The notes: generated by a model from the sequence alone, not told the origin. A stretch of 64,000 bases of DNA from PALSA-968 sp964387075 (GCA_964387075.1 CAYLVB010000003.1:417755-481754), one strand, 5' to 3'. Positions 53,107 to 61,579 are shown, counted from the first letter of the stretch. Program-made: numbers and translations.

Positions 53107-55857
53107 ATGGAATACAATTTCAAAGATATAGAAAAGCGCTGGCAGGAGCGCTGGGCCAGGGAAAAAACTTTCGCTTCAAAGAACGATCCTTCCAAACCAA
53201 AATATTATGTGCTCGACATGTTCCCTTATCCTTCGGGCGCCGGATTACACGTGGGCCATCCTTTGGGTTATATAGCTTCCGACATAGTTGCCCGCTACAA
53301 GCGCCACAAAGGTTTCAACGTATTGCATCCCATGGGCTACGATTCTTTCGGTTTGCCCGCCGAGCAATATGCCATTCAAACAGGACAACACCCGCAAAAG
53401 ACCACCGAAGAGAATATTGCCCGTTATAGAGAGCAATTGGATAAGATCGGTTTTTCGTTTGATTGGGACCGCGAGGTAAGAACATCCGATCCCAACTATT
53501 ATAAATGGACCCAATGGATCTTCCTCCAGCTTTTTAATTCGTGGTACAACAAAGCCTCGGATAAGGCAGAGAAAATAGAAACGCTGATCGCAGAATTTGA
53601 AAAGCATGGAAACGCATCCGTGAACGCGGTTTGCGAGGAAACAAAAAAATTCAACGCCGCAGCGTGGAAAGCTTTTTCTGAAAAAGAGAAAAGCGACCTG
53701 TTGATGAGTTACCGCATAGCCTACTTGGGCGAAGCTTATGTGAACTGGTGCCCCGCATTAGGAACTGTACTTGCTAACGATGAAGTAAAGGATGGAGTGA
53801 GCGAGCGTGGCGGTTATCCCGTAGAGCGTAAGCTGATGAAGCAATGGAGCATGCGCATCACAGCCTACGCCCAGCGTTTGTTGGATGGGTTGGACAAAGT
53901 TGACTGGCCGGAGCCTCTTAAAGAATCGCAGCGCTATTGGATCGGAAGAAGCGAGGGGACAAGTTTAAAGTTTAAAGTTAAAAGTGAGAAGCAGCAGGAA
54001 ATAGAAGTTTTTACTACAAGGCCTGATACGATCTTTGGTGTAAGTTTTGTTACACTTGCACCGGAACATGACTTGGTTTCGCAAATTACCACGCCTGAGA
54101 ACAAAGCCAAGGTAGATGCTTACGTTACTGCATCTAAAAACAGAAGCGAAAGAGAAAGGCAGGCCGACGTTAAAAAAGTCAGTGGTGAATTTACGGGAGC
54201 GTATGTTGTTCATCCTTTCAGCGGAAAGGATGTTCCGATCTACGTGGGAGATTATGTGTTGGCTGGTTACGGAACAGGCGCTGTAATGGCAGTTCCCGGT
54301 CACGATGAGCGCGATCACCGATTTGCGAAACATTTTGGATTACCTATCCTTAAGGTGGTGGATGGTCCGGATGTTGAGGAACAATCCAACGACGCGAAGG
54401 AAGGAAAATGCATCAACTCCGATTTTTTGAACGGACTGGAAGTAAAGGCAGCGATCAGAAAAGCCATCGAAGAAATTGAAAAGAAGAACATAGGAAAAGG
54501 AAAAATAAACTTCCGTTTGCGCGATGCGGTGTTTGGCAGGCAGCGTTATTGGGGAGAGCCAATTCCAATTTATTATAAGGATGGAATTCCGCATGCCATT
54601 CCCGAGAACGAATTACCGCTGGTATTGCCGCAGGTCGATAAATATTTACCCACCGAAGACGGAGAACCGCCTTTGGCCCGTGCCAAGGACTGGAAATACA
54701 AAGGGCAATACGAATATGAATTGACGACAATGCCCGGTTGGGCGGGAAGCTCCTGGTACTTTTTACGCTACGAAGATCCGAAGAATGATAAAGAATTCGC
54801 TTCAAAAGGAGCCATTGATTACTGGAAGAACGTTGATCTGTATTTAGGAGGAAGCGAGCACGCTACCGGGCATTTATTATACGTGCGTTTCTGGACCATG
54901 TTCCTGAAAGATTTTGGCTATTTGAACTTTGATGAGCCGGCTAAGAAGCTGATCAACCAGGGGATGATCCAGGGAACTTCCTGCATGGTGCATAGGGTAG
55001 AAGGTGAGAATAAAATTGTTTCTGCGGGCCTCAAGAGCAAATACAAAACCTCATTAGTTCACATTGACGTGAATATCGTTGAGAACAACGCGGTTGATGT
55101 AGAAAAGTTAAAAGCGTGGCGCGATGATTTTGCAACAGCGCAATATGAGTTGGAAGGAGATAAACTCATTTGCGAGAACGCGGTAGAGAAAATGTCGAAG
55201 CGTTGGTATAATGTGGTGAATCCGGACGATATGTGCAATAGATTCGGCGCTGACACGTTGCGACTCTATGAAATGTTTCTGGGGCCATTAGAATTAAGCA
55301 AACCCTGGAACACCAATGGAATTACGGGTGTATTTGGGTTCCTGAAGAAATTGTGCAGGTTATTTGAGAACGGAGTAGTGGATGCGGAACCAACAAAGGG
55401 CGAACTTAAATCATTACACAAATCGATCAAAAAAATCACGGAAGACATAGAAAAATTCTCTTTCAACACCTCCGTAAGTAATTTCATGATCTGCGTGAAT
55501 GAATTGACGGAGCAGAAATGCAACAAGCGCGCTATTTTGGAGCCGCTTCTGATCATTTTGTCGCCATACGCGCCGCATATTACGGAAGAACTTTGGGCTC
55601 AATTGGGCCATAAAGAAAGTATTGCGTATGCACCGTTCCCAACGCACAACGAAAGTCATTTGGTAGAAGATAATTTTGCTTATCCTATCTCCTTCAACGG
55701 AAAAATGCGCTTCAATATTGAGTTGCCATTGACGCTTTCTGTGCAAGAGATCGAAAAGATAGTAATGGAGGCCGAACAAACGCAGAAATACTTAGAAGGA
55801 AAAACGCCCAAGAAGGTGATCATCGTTCCTAAGAAAATTGTCAATATTGTAATATAA
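53107..55857 (+). CDS. leuS: Leucine-tRNA ligase
   Basis: Class I synthetase of 916 aa. ATG at 53107 (MEYNFKDIEKRWQERW) is the family start. HVGH at 48-51 in PYPSGAGLHVGHPLGY; an editing (CP1) domain with TTRPDTIFGVSF; KMSKRW as the KMSKS loop before VNPDDM; a C-terminal anticodon-binding and leucyl-specific region. The strand before the editing domain (SLKFKVKSEKQQEIE) is encoded by a repeat-like AT-rich run at 53961-53990, but length there is about normal. Confidence 0.96.
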   Translation: MEYNFKDIEKRWQERWAREKTFASKNDPSKPKYYVLDMFPYPSGAGLHVGHPLGYIASDIVARYKRHKGFNVLHPMGYDSFGLPAEQYAIQTGQHPQKTTEENIARYREQLDKIGFSFDWDREVRTSDPNYYKWTQWIFLQLFNSWYNKASDKAEKIETLIAEFEKHGNASVNAVCEETKKFNAAAWKAFSEKEKSDLLMSYRIAYLGEAYVNWCPALGTVLANDEVKDGVSERGGYPVERKLMKQWSMRITAYAQRLLDGLDKVDWPEPLKESQRYWIGRSEGTSLKFKVKSEKQQEIEVFTTRPDTIFGVSFVTLAPEHDLVSQITTPENKAKVDAYVTASKNRSERERQADVKKVSGEFTGAYVVHPFSGKDVPIYVGDYVLAGYGTGAVMAVPGHDERDHRFAKHFGLPILKVVDGPDVEEQSNDAKEGKCINSDFLNGLEVKAAIRKAIEEIEKKNIGKGKINFRLRDAVFGRQRYWGEPIPIYYKDGIPHAIPENELPLVLPQVDKYLPTEDGEPPLARAKDWKYKGQYEYELTTMPGWAGSSWYFLRYEDPKNDKEFASKGAIDYWKNVDLYLGGSEHATGHLLYVRFWTMFLKDFGYLNFDEPAKKLINQGMIQGTSCMVHRVEGENKIVSAGLKSKYKTSLVHIDVNIVENNAVDVEKLKAWRDDFATAQYELEGDKLICENAVEKMSKRWYNVVNPDDMCNRFGADTLRLYEMFLGPLELSKPWNTNGITGVFGFLKKLCRLFENGVVDAEPTKGELKSLHKSIKKITEDIEKFSFNTSVSNFMICVNELTEQKCNKRAILEPLLIILSPYAPHITEELWAQLGHKESIAYAPFPTHNESHLVEDNFAYPISFNGKMRFNIELPLTLSVQEIEKIVMEAEQTQKYLEGKTPKKVIIVPKKIVNIVI
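53961..53990 (+). repeat. Low-complexity repeat-like run inside leuS
   Basis: The words aagtttaaag, tttaaagtta and aaagtgagaa resemble the AT-rich intergenic word at 2794-2830. It is in frame and encodes KFKVKSEK just before the editing domain. Confidence 0.3.
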
Positions 55858-55870
55858 CCGGCTGTTTGTT

Positions 55871-55908
55871 CCTCGCTGGAGGGGGTGCCCGAAGGGCGGG
55901 GGAGGAGA
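55871..55908 (+). repeat. GC-rich hairpin repeat between leuS and ycaQ
   Basis: Contrasts with its AT-rich surroundings: cctcgctgga, then gggggtgccc gaagggcggg and ggagg. GCCC-GAA-GGGC forms a small hairpin, and the flanking CCTC and GGAGG words allow a longer one. It looks like a REP-type dispersed element, but only one copy is seen here. It ends 10 bp before the ycaQ start. Confidence 0.4.
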
Positions 55909-55918
55909 TTGGAGCCAA

Positions 55919-57100
55919 ATGTCAAGAATAACAAAAGAAGAAGCCCGCGCCATCGCTTTAGCAGCTCAAGGTCTGCACGTAAATTCATTCGGGAAAGGTA
56001 AGTCCGGCGCCCTCAACGCAGTAAAACACCTGGGCTATATCCAGCTCGATACACTTTCGGTAGTTACCAGGGCGCATCATCATACTTTATGGACCCGGGC
56101 TGATGAATATGCCGAAGCACATCTCAATCAACTCGTAAAGGAAAAGAAGATCTTCGAATACTGGAGTCATGCCGCGGCTTATTTGCCCATAGAGGATTTT
56201 CGTTTCAGTCTTGTCAGAAAAGAAGCGCATAGAAAAGGCGAGTCGCACTGGTTCAAGAAGAACAAGAAGATCATGCAGTATGTGCTCGATCGCATCAAAG
56301 CCGAGGGCCCGTTACAATCCCGCGATTTTGAGACCGACAAAGTGCGCGGCGCGTGGTGGGACTGGAAACCGGCGAAAGTAGCACTCGAGCAATTGTTTCA
56401 TGACGGAACGCTGATGGTTTCCGAAAGAAAAGGATTCCAGAAGGTTTATGATCTTACTGAGAATATCCTTCCTTCAAAGATAAATACGCAAACGCCTACG
56501 AAAGAAGAATACGCGCGCCATCTTATTGAGAACACATTAAAAGCGCATGGACTAGCTTCCATCAAGGAAATTACGCACCTGAGAAGAGGAACGGGCCCGA
56601 TCGTACAGGAGGAATTAAAGAAAATGCTTAGGGAAGGTCAAGTCGAAGAAATGACGATCGATAAGGTAAAGGACAAATACATCATTCTGCCTTCGACCCG
56701 GAACCCGAAACCCGTAAAACACGAAAAGGCTGTTCTGTTATCGCCTTTCGATAACGTTGTGATCATGCGCCATCGATTAAAGAACCTATTTGAGTACGAT
56801 TATGGGATTGAATGTTATGTACCTGAACCCAAACGTAAATTCGGTTATTTCTGCCTGCCTATCCTTTATGGTGATCAGTTTGTAGGGCGTATGGATCCAA
56901 AAGCCGACCGCGAAAAGCAAGTGTTTTATGTAAAGAGGCTGCACCTGGAGCACCCACCCAAAAACATGCAAGACTTCCTGCAGGAACTTGCAAGCGCAAT
57001 CAGGAGATTTGCAATTTTTAACAGTTGCAAAAGAATGGTGGTGGAAAAAACCCACCCCGGCGGTAAAATAAAGCAAACCTTAAATTCGTTTTTGCGTTAA
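55919..57100 (+). CDS. YcaQ/AlkX family DNA glycosylase-like winged-helix protein
   Basis: A 393-aa member of the HTH_42 superfamily, which in E. coli unhooks interstrand DNA crosslinks. The N-terminal signature HLGYIQLDTLSVVTRAHHHTLW contains the catalytic QLD motif; EYWSHAAAYLPIEDFRF follows. Winged-helix segments occupy the middle, and a C-terminal LLSPFDNVVIMRHRLKNLF is conserved. Good length match. Probably separate from leuS because of the intervening hairpin repeat. Confidence 0.9.
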   Translation: MSRITKEEARAIALAAQGLHVNSFGKGKSGALNAVKHLGYIQLDTLSVVTRAHHHTLWTRADEYAEAHLNQLVKEKKIFEYWSHAAAYLPIEDFRFSLVRKEAHRKGESHWFKKNKKIMQYVLDRIKAEGPLQSRDFETDKVRGAWWDWKPAKVALEQLFHDGTLMVSERKGFQKVYDLTENILPSKINTQTPTKEEYARHLIENTLKAHGLASIKEITHLRRGTGPIVQEELKKMLREGQVEEMTIDKVKDKYIILPSTRNPKPVKHEKAVLLSPFDNVVIMRHRLKNLFEYDYGIECYVPEPKRKFGYFCLPILYGDQFVGRMDPKADREKQVFYVKRLHLEHPPKNMQDFLQELASAIRRFAIFNSCKRMVVEKTHPGGKIKQTLNSFLR

Positions 57101-57123
57101 AGTTGGTAGATAACCTTCATAAA

Positions 57124-57690
57124 ATGCGTACTGTTTTCTGTACTATAGCGGCACTGATCTTTTGTGCCGGTTTTATACTGATACAGGAAGATGTGATCAC
57201 ATGGAACAAGGACCGCAAACTGAACTGGAACGATTACCGGGGAAAACCTCAAAAACGTTTTGCTGCCGCTTCCACGGTTTACAGCCTGGGTAGAGTAGTG
57301 TACGAAGAAAAAGGAGAAGTGAAGGCAAAGATCGAAGCTTTTTTCTACTGTAAGGATTCCTGGAAGAAAGACGAATGGATCAATGACGAAGTACTGGCTC
57401 ATGAACAAAAGCATTTCGATATAGTAGAACTTTTCGCGCGCCGTTTCCGCAAACAAATATCCGGAATGACCTTCTCAGGCCAAAAGGATGCAGCCGAAAA
57501 GGTCGAATCTGTTTATAACATCCTCAGCAAGGAAATGGATAATTACCAGAACAAGTACGACGATGAGAGCGATGGCTCCATGAACGGAGATGGACAGCGC
57601 AAATGGAACAAGAAGATAAGCGACGAGATGGACAACCTTAACGAGTATGCATCCACTACCGTAATCCTGAAATTAAGATCTGGAAATTAG
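57124..57690 (+). CDS. DUF922-like secreted zinc protease
   Basis: A 188-aa protein with an N-terminal hydrophobic signal (MRTVFCTIAALIFCAGFI, ATG at 57124). The sequence LNWNDYRGKPQ near the start and the zinc motif LAHEQKHFDIVELF (HExxH) match the DUF922 family of predicted secreted metalloproteases. Its last 18 bases overlap the end of phhA on the opposite strand. Confidence 0.78.
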   Translation: MRTVFCTIAALIFCAGFILIQEDVITWNKDRKLNWNDYRGKPQKRFAAASTVYSLGRVVYEEKGEVKAKIEAFFYCKDSWKKDEWINDEVLAHEQKHFDIVELFARRFRKQISGMTFSGQKDAAEKVESVYNILSKEMDNYQNKYDDESDGSMNGDGQRKWNKKISDEMDNLNEYASTTVILKLRSGN

Positions 57691-58416
57691 GGCCCATTCA
57701 TTCACAGCTTCTTCAATATCAGGTACAGCCGCCAGCAATTGATCAAAGGAATCTATCACAAAGTATTTATCCTGCAAAACATCCGTTCTGAAATTCGTGC
57801 GGAACAGCCGATCAATATTGAAGTCGAATTTCTTTACCTTATTACTTAACGCGTTGGCGGTTTCTCCCGATGAGGAAATGATCCCGGCCCCGTAAGCTTT
57901 CATGTTGCGGTTCTCATAGATCATACCGAACTCGATGGTGAACCAATATAGTCTTCCCAGTTTTTCAACGATCACCGGGTTGTGAATGTGCTTCATAGCC
58001 AGATCGCCCATGCTTTTAAAAAAATCGCAGTAAGCCCGGTTGCTCAGCAAAGGTGTATGCGCAAACACATCGTGAAACATGTCGGGCTCTTCCAGGTAAT
58101 CCAATTGCTCCTTGCTACGCAGCCAGCAGGTGGCCGTAAATTTTTTCTTCGAAAGCAGGTTAAAGAAATCTTTCTGCTCGCTGATGTTAGGCACAGTATG
58201 CAAACCCCAGCCGGTTTCTTTTTCCAGGATGGCGTTCACTTCGGTGAAATCAGGGATGCGGTTGGCCCGGAATTTTACTTTTTCCAGCGCTTCCAAAAAG
58301 TCCAGGGATACATCGTTCTCAAGGTTCTTCATTTGCCGGTCGAAAAGGATCTTCCACACCGCGAAGTCCTCTTCGGTGTAGTGCTTGTAGATCTGTTCTG
58401 TTGGTTTTGTTCTCAT
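57673..58416 (-). CDS. phhA: Phenylalanine 4-monooxygenase
   Basis: Converts phenylalanine to tyrosine with tetrahydropterin and oxygen; cytoplasmic, 247 aa. The iron ligands are His115 and His120 in MFHDVFAHTPLL and Glu162 in YWFTIEFGM. Other conserved parts are WGLHTVPNISEQ and KAYGAGIISSSGE. It has only the catalytic domain, without an ACT regulatory domain, as in other bacterial enzymes. No pterin dehydratase gene is near. It lies directly downstream of a tyrosine-codon leader ORF and a conditional terminator, which suggests its transcription depends on the supply of tyrosine. Confidence 0.95.
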   Translation of the reverse strand: MRTKPTEQIYKHYTEEDFAVWKILFDRQMKNLENDVSLDFLEALEKVKFRANRIPDFTEVNAILEKETGWGLHTVPNISEQKDFFNLLSKKKFTATCWLRSKEQLDYLEEPDMFHDVFAHTPLLSNRAYCDFFKSMGDLAMKHIHNPVIVEKLGRLYWFTIEFGMIYENRNMKAYGAGIISSSGETANALSNKVKKFDFNIDRLFRTNFRTDVLQDKYFVIDSFDQLLAAVPDIEEAVNEWALISRS

Positions 58417-58437
58417 ATACGTCTTATCAATTATAAT

Positions 58438-58467
58438 AAATAAAAATCCCCCGTTTTGGCGGAGGAT
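58438..58467 (-). terminator. Attenuator terminator upstream of phhA
   Basis: On the minus strand ATCCTCCG, loop CCAAAA, CGGGGGAT (8 bp with one mismatch) followed by TTTTATTT. It lies between a leader ORF and phhA, 21 nt before its start codon, so it could serve both as terminator for the HTTM gene and as a conditional terminator for phhA. Confidence 0.85.
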
Positions 58468-58517
58468 GCGATCAAATTTTCCTATTGTTTAATTAAAATG
58501 ATCCTGCGTTACCCGCC
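58438..58517 (-). promoter_or_regulatory. Tyrosine-codon attenuator of phhA
   Basis: The terminator 5' arm with adjoining bases, ATCCTCCGCC (58467-58458), is fully complementary to GGCGG (58517-58513) plus AGGAT (58505-58501), a 10-bp antiterminator with a 7-nt bulge. GGCGG overlaps the last codons of the leader ORF. A ribosome stalled at the four Tyr codons (58541-58530) leaves GGCGG free, so the antiterminator forms and phhA is transcribed. With ample tyrosine the ribosome reaches the stop codon, covers GGCGG, and the terminator forms. A weaker pairing of CCC (58529-58526 region) with GGG (58514-58512) could serve as the pause hairpin. Confidence 0.82.
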
Positions 58518-58565
58518 GTTTCTTTGGGAGTAATAATAATAAGTTTGTGTGCTCAGGTTTTTCAT
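58509..58565 (-). CDS. Tyrosine-rich leader peptide of phhA
   Basis: An 18-codon ORF, MKNLSTQTYYYYSQRNGG, ending in TAA. It holds four consecutive Tyr codons (TAT TAT TAT TAC), lies 93 nt upstream of phhA, begins 7 nt after a good promoter -7 element, and is followed by a terminator with an alternative antiterminator. The layout is the same as that of hisL in this window. No peptide homologue is known to me. Confidence 0.85.
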   Translation of the reverse strand: MKNLSTQTYYYYSQRNGG

Positions 58566-58571
58566 CGTCAG

Positions 58572-58601
58572 CAAATGTACAACTATTTCCAGCATTTGCA
58601 A
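58572..58601 (-). promoter_or_regulatory. Promoter of the phhA leader
   Basis: TTG (58601-58599), 19-bp spacer, TACATTTG (58579-58572): an optimal match to TTG-N17-23-TAnnTTTG, with the same -7 octamer as the his promoter. The TTG lies inside the last codons of the HTTM gene. The expected start site is at or just before the leader ATG. Confidence 0.75.
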
Positions 58602-60058
58602 GGCACCTCTTTTTTAATATCCTGGGTCTGCCCTGGCGGAACCGTGAACTCTTTCATATACACCAGGTAAAGGGTATCAATTGGATTATCAGGATTTTCC
58701 TCGTTCCAGGTGCGTACCAGGTACCTGCAATAATAATGATGCATAAAGACATTGCCTTCTATCTCAAAATTCTCCTGGTATTTGCGCCAGCGGTCGTCTT
58801 TGATGAGTTTCAATACGTTATCGGGCTTGCTAAAGTCTACCGGCGCGCCATCACGGTTAATGTCAATATGCTTTCCTTGCGGAGTGATGGCGTCCATCAC
58901 GAACCAGCCATCGTTCTTCATTACGTAAGGAGCAAACATGTTCCAGCGTTGGTCAAGTCTCAATGTAAAACCGAATTTCTTTACGTTGTCTGATACGCCC
59001 AGCAACCAGCCTTCGGTATTACTGATGTTCCAGATCAGGGATAGGGCGATACAAAAGAAAGCGAAACAATTCCGGATCACCTTGTAGTAGAAATTTCTTT
59101 CGATGTGCTCAAAGGGATGCAGCACTTCATCTTCGTCTGGCACAGGCCGCCTTATTTTAAACCACTTTTCTAATTTGTCCATGGCCTCAGACGAAAAAAG
59201 TCCTACCGCACAGGCGATGCAGATCATGCCAAACAAACCCACAAAAAGCGTGACGCCTATCGCAATTTGAAAGCCGGCCGTAAGAAAGAAAAAGAGCATC
59301 CGGAACAAAGGGTTTTTAAATGGAATAAAGAGTAAAATAGGCGCGCACACCTCCAGCCATTTGGCACAGATGGTAAGAAATTTTAAAAGCCCAGGGTGCG
59401 GCAGGAGCATTTTCCCGAGCGGCCAGGTCATTTGATCGAGACTCAGTGCATAGTAAAAAGCGCTTCCCTCGCGGCTGTCCCACTCCGGCGAATCTTTTAG
59501 TATGCCCGTGAAAAAGTAAACAGATGCAATGAGCAGAACGTACCCAATGCCCGGCACGTCAAAGTACTTTTTTTCGTCGTGCATACGCGGATAGCGGCGC
59601 GAATCGATCGAGTAAAAATTGCCCCAGGGAAGAAAAATTCCCCAGAAAAGGATGAGCCTTAAAAGATCATCTCCACACTGCAGCAAAGCGTGGTTACGGT
59701 TTTGCAGCGAGATAAGTAAGAGCCATGCCAGTACGGAAAAAATACGGGTGCGGTAACCAATAAGCAGGCAAAAATAAACCAGCGCGGTAATGCAAAAGAG
59801 AAGGACAACGAACCAGGTCTCTTCGCTGAACTGGTAGAATGAAAAGAAACCGTTGCGCCAGAAAGCTTTGCCCACTTCGTTCAAAGGAACCACACCTTTG
59901 CCGGTATAATGCGCTACCAGCGAAGTTGAACGGATGAGAAGATCGAGAAGAAGTAAACCGGAAACAAGCACCCGCATCAGGCTAAGCGCCCTTATGTCCA
60001 GCGCATATACACTTTTCAGCTTGCGGTAAACGCGCGATATGAGATCTGTTGGCGTCAC
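58583..60058 (-). CDS. HTTM domain membrane protein (vitamin K-dependent gamma-carboxylase-like)
   Basis: A 491-aa polytopic membrane protein, about eight to ten helices. The N terminus (ALSLMRVLVSGLLLLDLLIR) and the RIFSVLAWLLLISLQNRNHALLQCGDDLLRLILFWG segment match HTTM proteins, related to gamma-glutamyl carboxylase. The C-terminal part is soluble, with QRWNMFAPYVMKNDGWFVM. The reaction is unknown in bacteria. No obvious partner nearby. Its 3' end carries part of the phhA leader promoter. Confidence 0.82.
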   Translation of the reverse strand: MTPTDLISRVYRKLKSVYALDIRALSLMRVLVSGLLLLDLLIRSTSLVAHYTGKGVVPLNEVGKAFWRNGFFSFYQFSEETWFVVLLFCITALVYFCLLIGYRTRIFSVLAWLLLISLQNRNHALLQCGDDLLRLILFWGIFLPWGNFYSIDSRRYPRMHDEKKYFDVPGIGYVLLIASVYFFTGILKDSPEWDSREGSAFYYALSLDQMTWPLGKMLLPHPGLLKFLTICAKWLEVCAPILLFIPFKNPLFRMLFFFLTAGFQIAIGVTLFVGLFGMICIACAVGLFSSEAMDKLEKWFKIRRPVPDEDEVLHPFEHIERNFYYKVIRNCFAFFCIALSLIWNISNTEGWLLGVSDNVKKFGFTLRLDQRWNMFAPYVMKNDGWFVMDAITPQGKHIDINRDGAPVDFSKPDNVLKLIKDDRWRKYQENFEIEGNVFMHHYYCRYLVRTWNEENPDNPIDTLYLVYMKEFTVPPGQTQDIKKEVPCKCWK

Positions 60059-60139
60059 GGGTAATGGCTGTTCTTCAAAACTAAAAAATTAATGCAATTC
60101 AGCGGTCTGTAAATTTAAATAGCGGCGCTGATTATTTAC

Positions 60140-60147
60140 TACCTTTG
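60140..60147 (+). promoter_or_regulatory. Candidate -7 element for the ABC ATPase gene
   Basis: TACCTTTG matches TAnnTTTG, 23 bp before the ATG at 60171. No TTG at the expected distance upstream. Confidence 0.35.
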
Positions 60148-60170
60148 TTAAGGTATTTATACCGGATATC

Positions 60171-60866
60171 ATGAGCGAGCCCATCATTAAAGTAACAGAT
60201 ATTACCAAGAAGTACGTGATCGGGACCGAGGTCATCCATGCCCTCAACGGCGTTTCTTTGGAGGTGCAGAGGAATGAATATGTTGCTTTAATGGGCCCTT
60301 CCGGAAGCGGAAAATCTACTTTAATGAACATGCTGGGCTGCCTCGATTCTCCAACTTCGGGCGAATACATACTGAACGGTATCCCGGTGGCGAAAATGAG
60401 CGACAACGAGTTGGCTGAAGTGCGTAACAAAGAGATCGGCTTCGTTTTCCAGACCTTTAATTTATTGCCCCGTTCTACCACACTCGAAAACGTAGCGCTT
60501 CCCTTAGTGTATGCCGGTTCCAAAAAAGAAGCCCGCGATGTGCGCGCTAAGGAAGTATTGGAGCAGGTTGGCCTCGGAAACCGCATGAGCCACAAACCCA
60601 ACGAACTTTCGGGCGGACAAAGACAGCGTGTGGCTATAGCCAGGGCTTTGGTGAACAAACCCGCGATCATTTTGGCCGACGAACCAACCGGTAATCTCGA
60701 CAGTAAGACCTCGGTTGAGATCATGGCACTTTTGGAAGACATTCATAAGCTTGGAAACACGATCATTCTTGTAACGCACGAGGAAGATATCGCCAAATTC
60801 GCGCATCGCATCGTTCGACTGAAGGATGGTGTTGTTGAAAGTGACCAGTTGAACCCCCACAAATGA
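60171..60866 (+). CDS. ABC transporter ATP-binding protein (MacB/LolD type)
   Basis: A 231-aa ATPase: Walker A GPSGSGKST, Q-loop region GFVFQTFNLLPRSTT, signature LSGGQRQRVAIARAL, Walker B IILADEPTGNLD and H-loop LVTHEEDI. Of the lipoprotein-release/macrolide-export group of the type VII fold. No permease gene is adjacent, so its membrane partner is encoded elsewhere. It overlaps pdxJ by 4 bp (ATGA). Confidence 0.92.
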   Translation: MSEPIIKVTDITKKYVIGTEVIHALNGVSLEVQRNEYVALMGPSGSGKSTLMNMLGCLDSPTSGEYILNGIPVAKMSDNELAEVRNKEIGFVFQTFNLLPRSTTLENVALPLVYAGSKKEARDVRAKEVLEQVGLGNRMSHKPNELSGGQRQRVAIARALVNKPAIILADEPTGNLDSKTSVEIMALLEDIHKLGNTIILVTHEEDIAKFAHRIVRLKDGVVESDQLNPHK

Positions 60867-61579
60867 CCCGGCTCAGTGTTAACATCAATAAAATTGCTAC
60901 ACTGCGTAATTCGCGCGGAGGAAATACACCCGATCTAATACAGGTAGCCAAAGATTGCGAGCGTTTTGGAGCGCAAGGTATTACTGTGCATCCAAGGCCC
61001 GATGAGAGGCATATCCGTTACGCGGATGTGTATGAATTAAAAAAGGTTGTTACTACAGAATTCAATATTGAAGGAAATTGTAAGGAGCAAAAATTTGTGG
61101 ACCTTGTTTTGGCAGTGAAACCGGCGCAGGTTACGCTGGTGCCGGATGTACAGGGGCAACTGACCTCTGATCACGGGTGGGATACTATTAAGAACAAAGA
61201 GTATCTAAAGGACCTGATCTCAGTTTTCCAAAAAGAGGGGATACGCACTTCTATTTTTGTGGACGCGGATGTAAAGATGGTACAAGGCGCGAAAGAAACA
61301 GGAACAGACCGAATAGAACTATATACCGAAAGTTACGCGAAGAATTTCCCGGTCAATAGAGAAACAGCCATTCGCGATTTCATTGTCGCGGCCAAATGCG
61401 CTGAGGAAATGCATCTTGGTTTGAACGCCGGGCACGACCTGAGCCTTACCAACCTAAGGTATTTCAAGGAGCACCTACCCAATTTGCTTGAAGTTTCCAT
61501 TGGTCATGCCCTGATCAGTGACGCGCTTTACTACGGGCTTGAGAATGCCATTATGATGTACAGGAGGCAGTTACAGTAA
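60863..61579 (+). CDS. pdxJ: Pyridoxine 5'-phosphate synthase
   Basis: Condenses 1-deoxyxylulose 5-phosphate with 3-amino-2-oxopropyl phosphate to give pyridoxine 5'-phosphate (DXP-dependent vitamin B6 route); 238 aa barrel. Signatures: VNINKIATLRNSRGG, ITVHPRPDERHI, EGNCKEQKFVDLV, and GLNAGHDLSLTNL with EVSIGHALISDALYYGL. Overlaps the esterase gene by one base (TAATG). Confidence 0.96.
   Translation: MTRLSVNINKIATLRNSRGGNTPDLIQVAKDCERFGAQGITVHPRPDERHIRYADVYELKKVVTTEFNIEGNCKEQKFVDLVLAVKPAQVTLVPDVQGQLTSDHGWDTIKNKEYLKDLISVFQKEGIRTSIFVDADVKMVQGAKETGTDRIELYTESYAKNFPVNRETAIRDFIVAAKCAEEMHLGLNAGHDLSLTNLRYFKEHLPNLLEVSIGHALISDALYYGLENAIMMYRRQLQ

Noticed and set aside
58438..58565. T-box or amino-acid riboswitch upstream of phhA
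   Set aside because: No T-box consensus (TGGN) or specifier stem; T-boxes are also not typical of Bacteroidota. The ORF with four Tyr codons explains the layout better.
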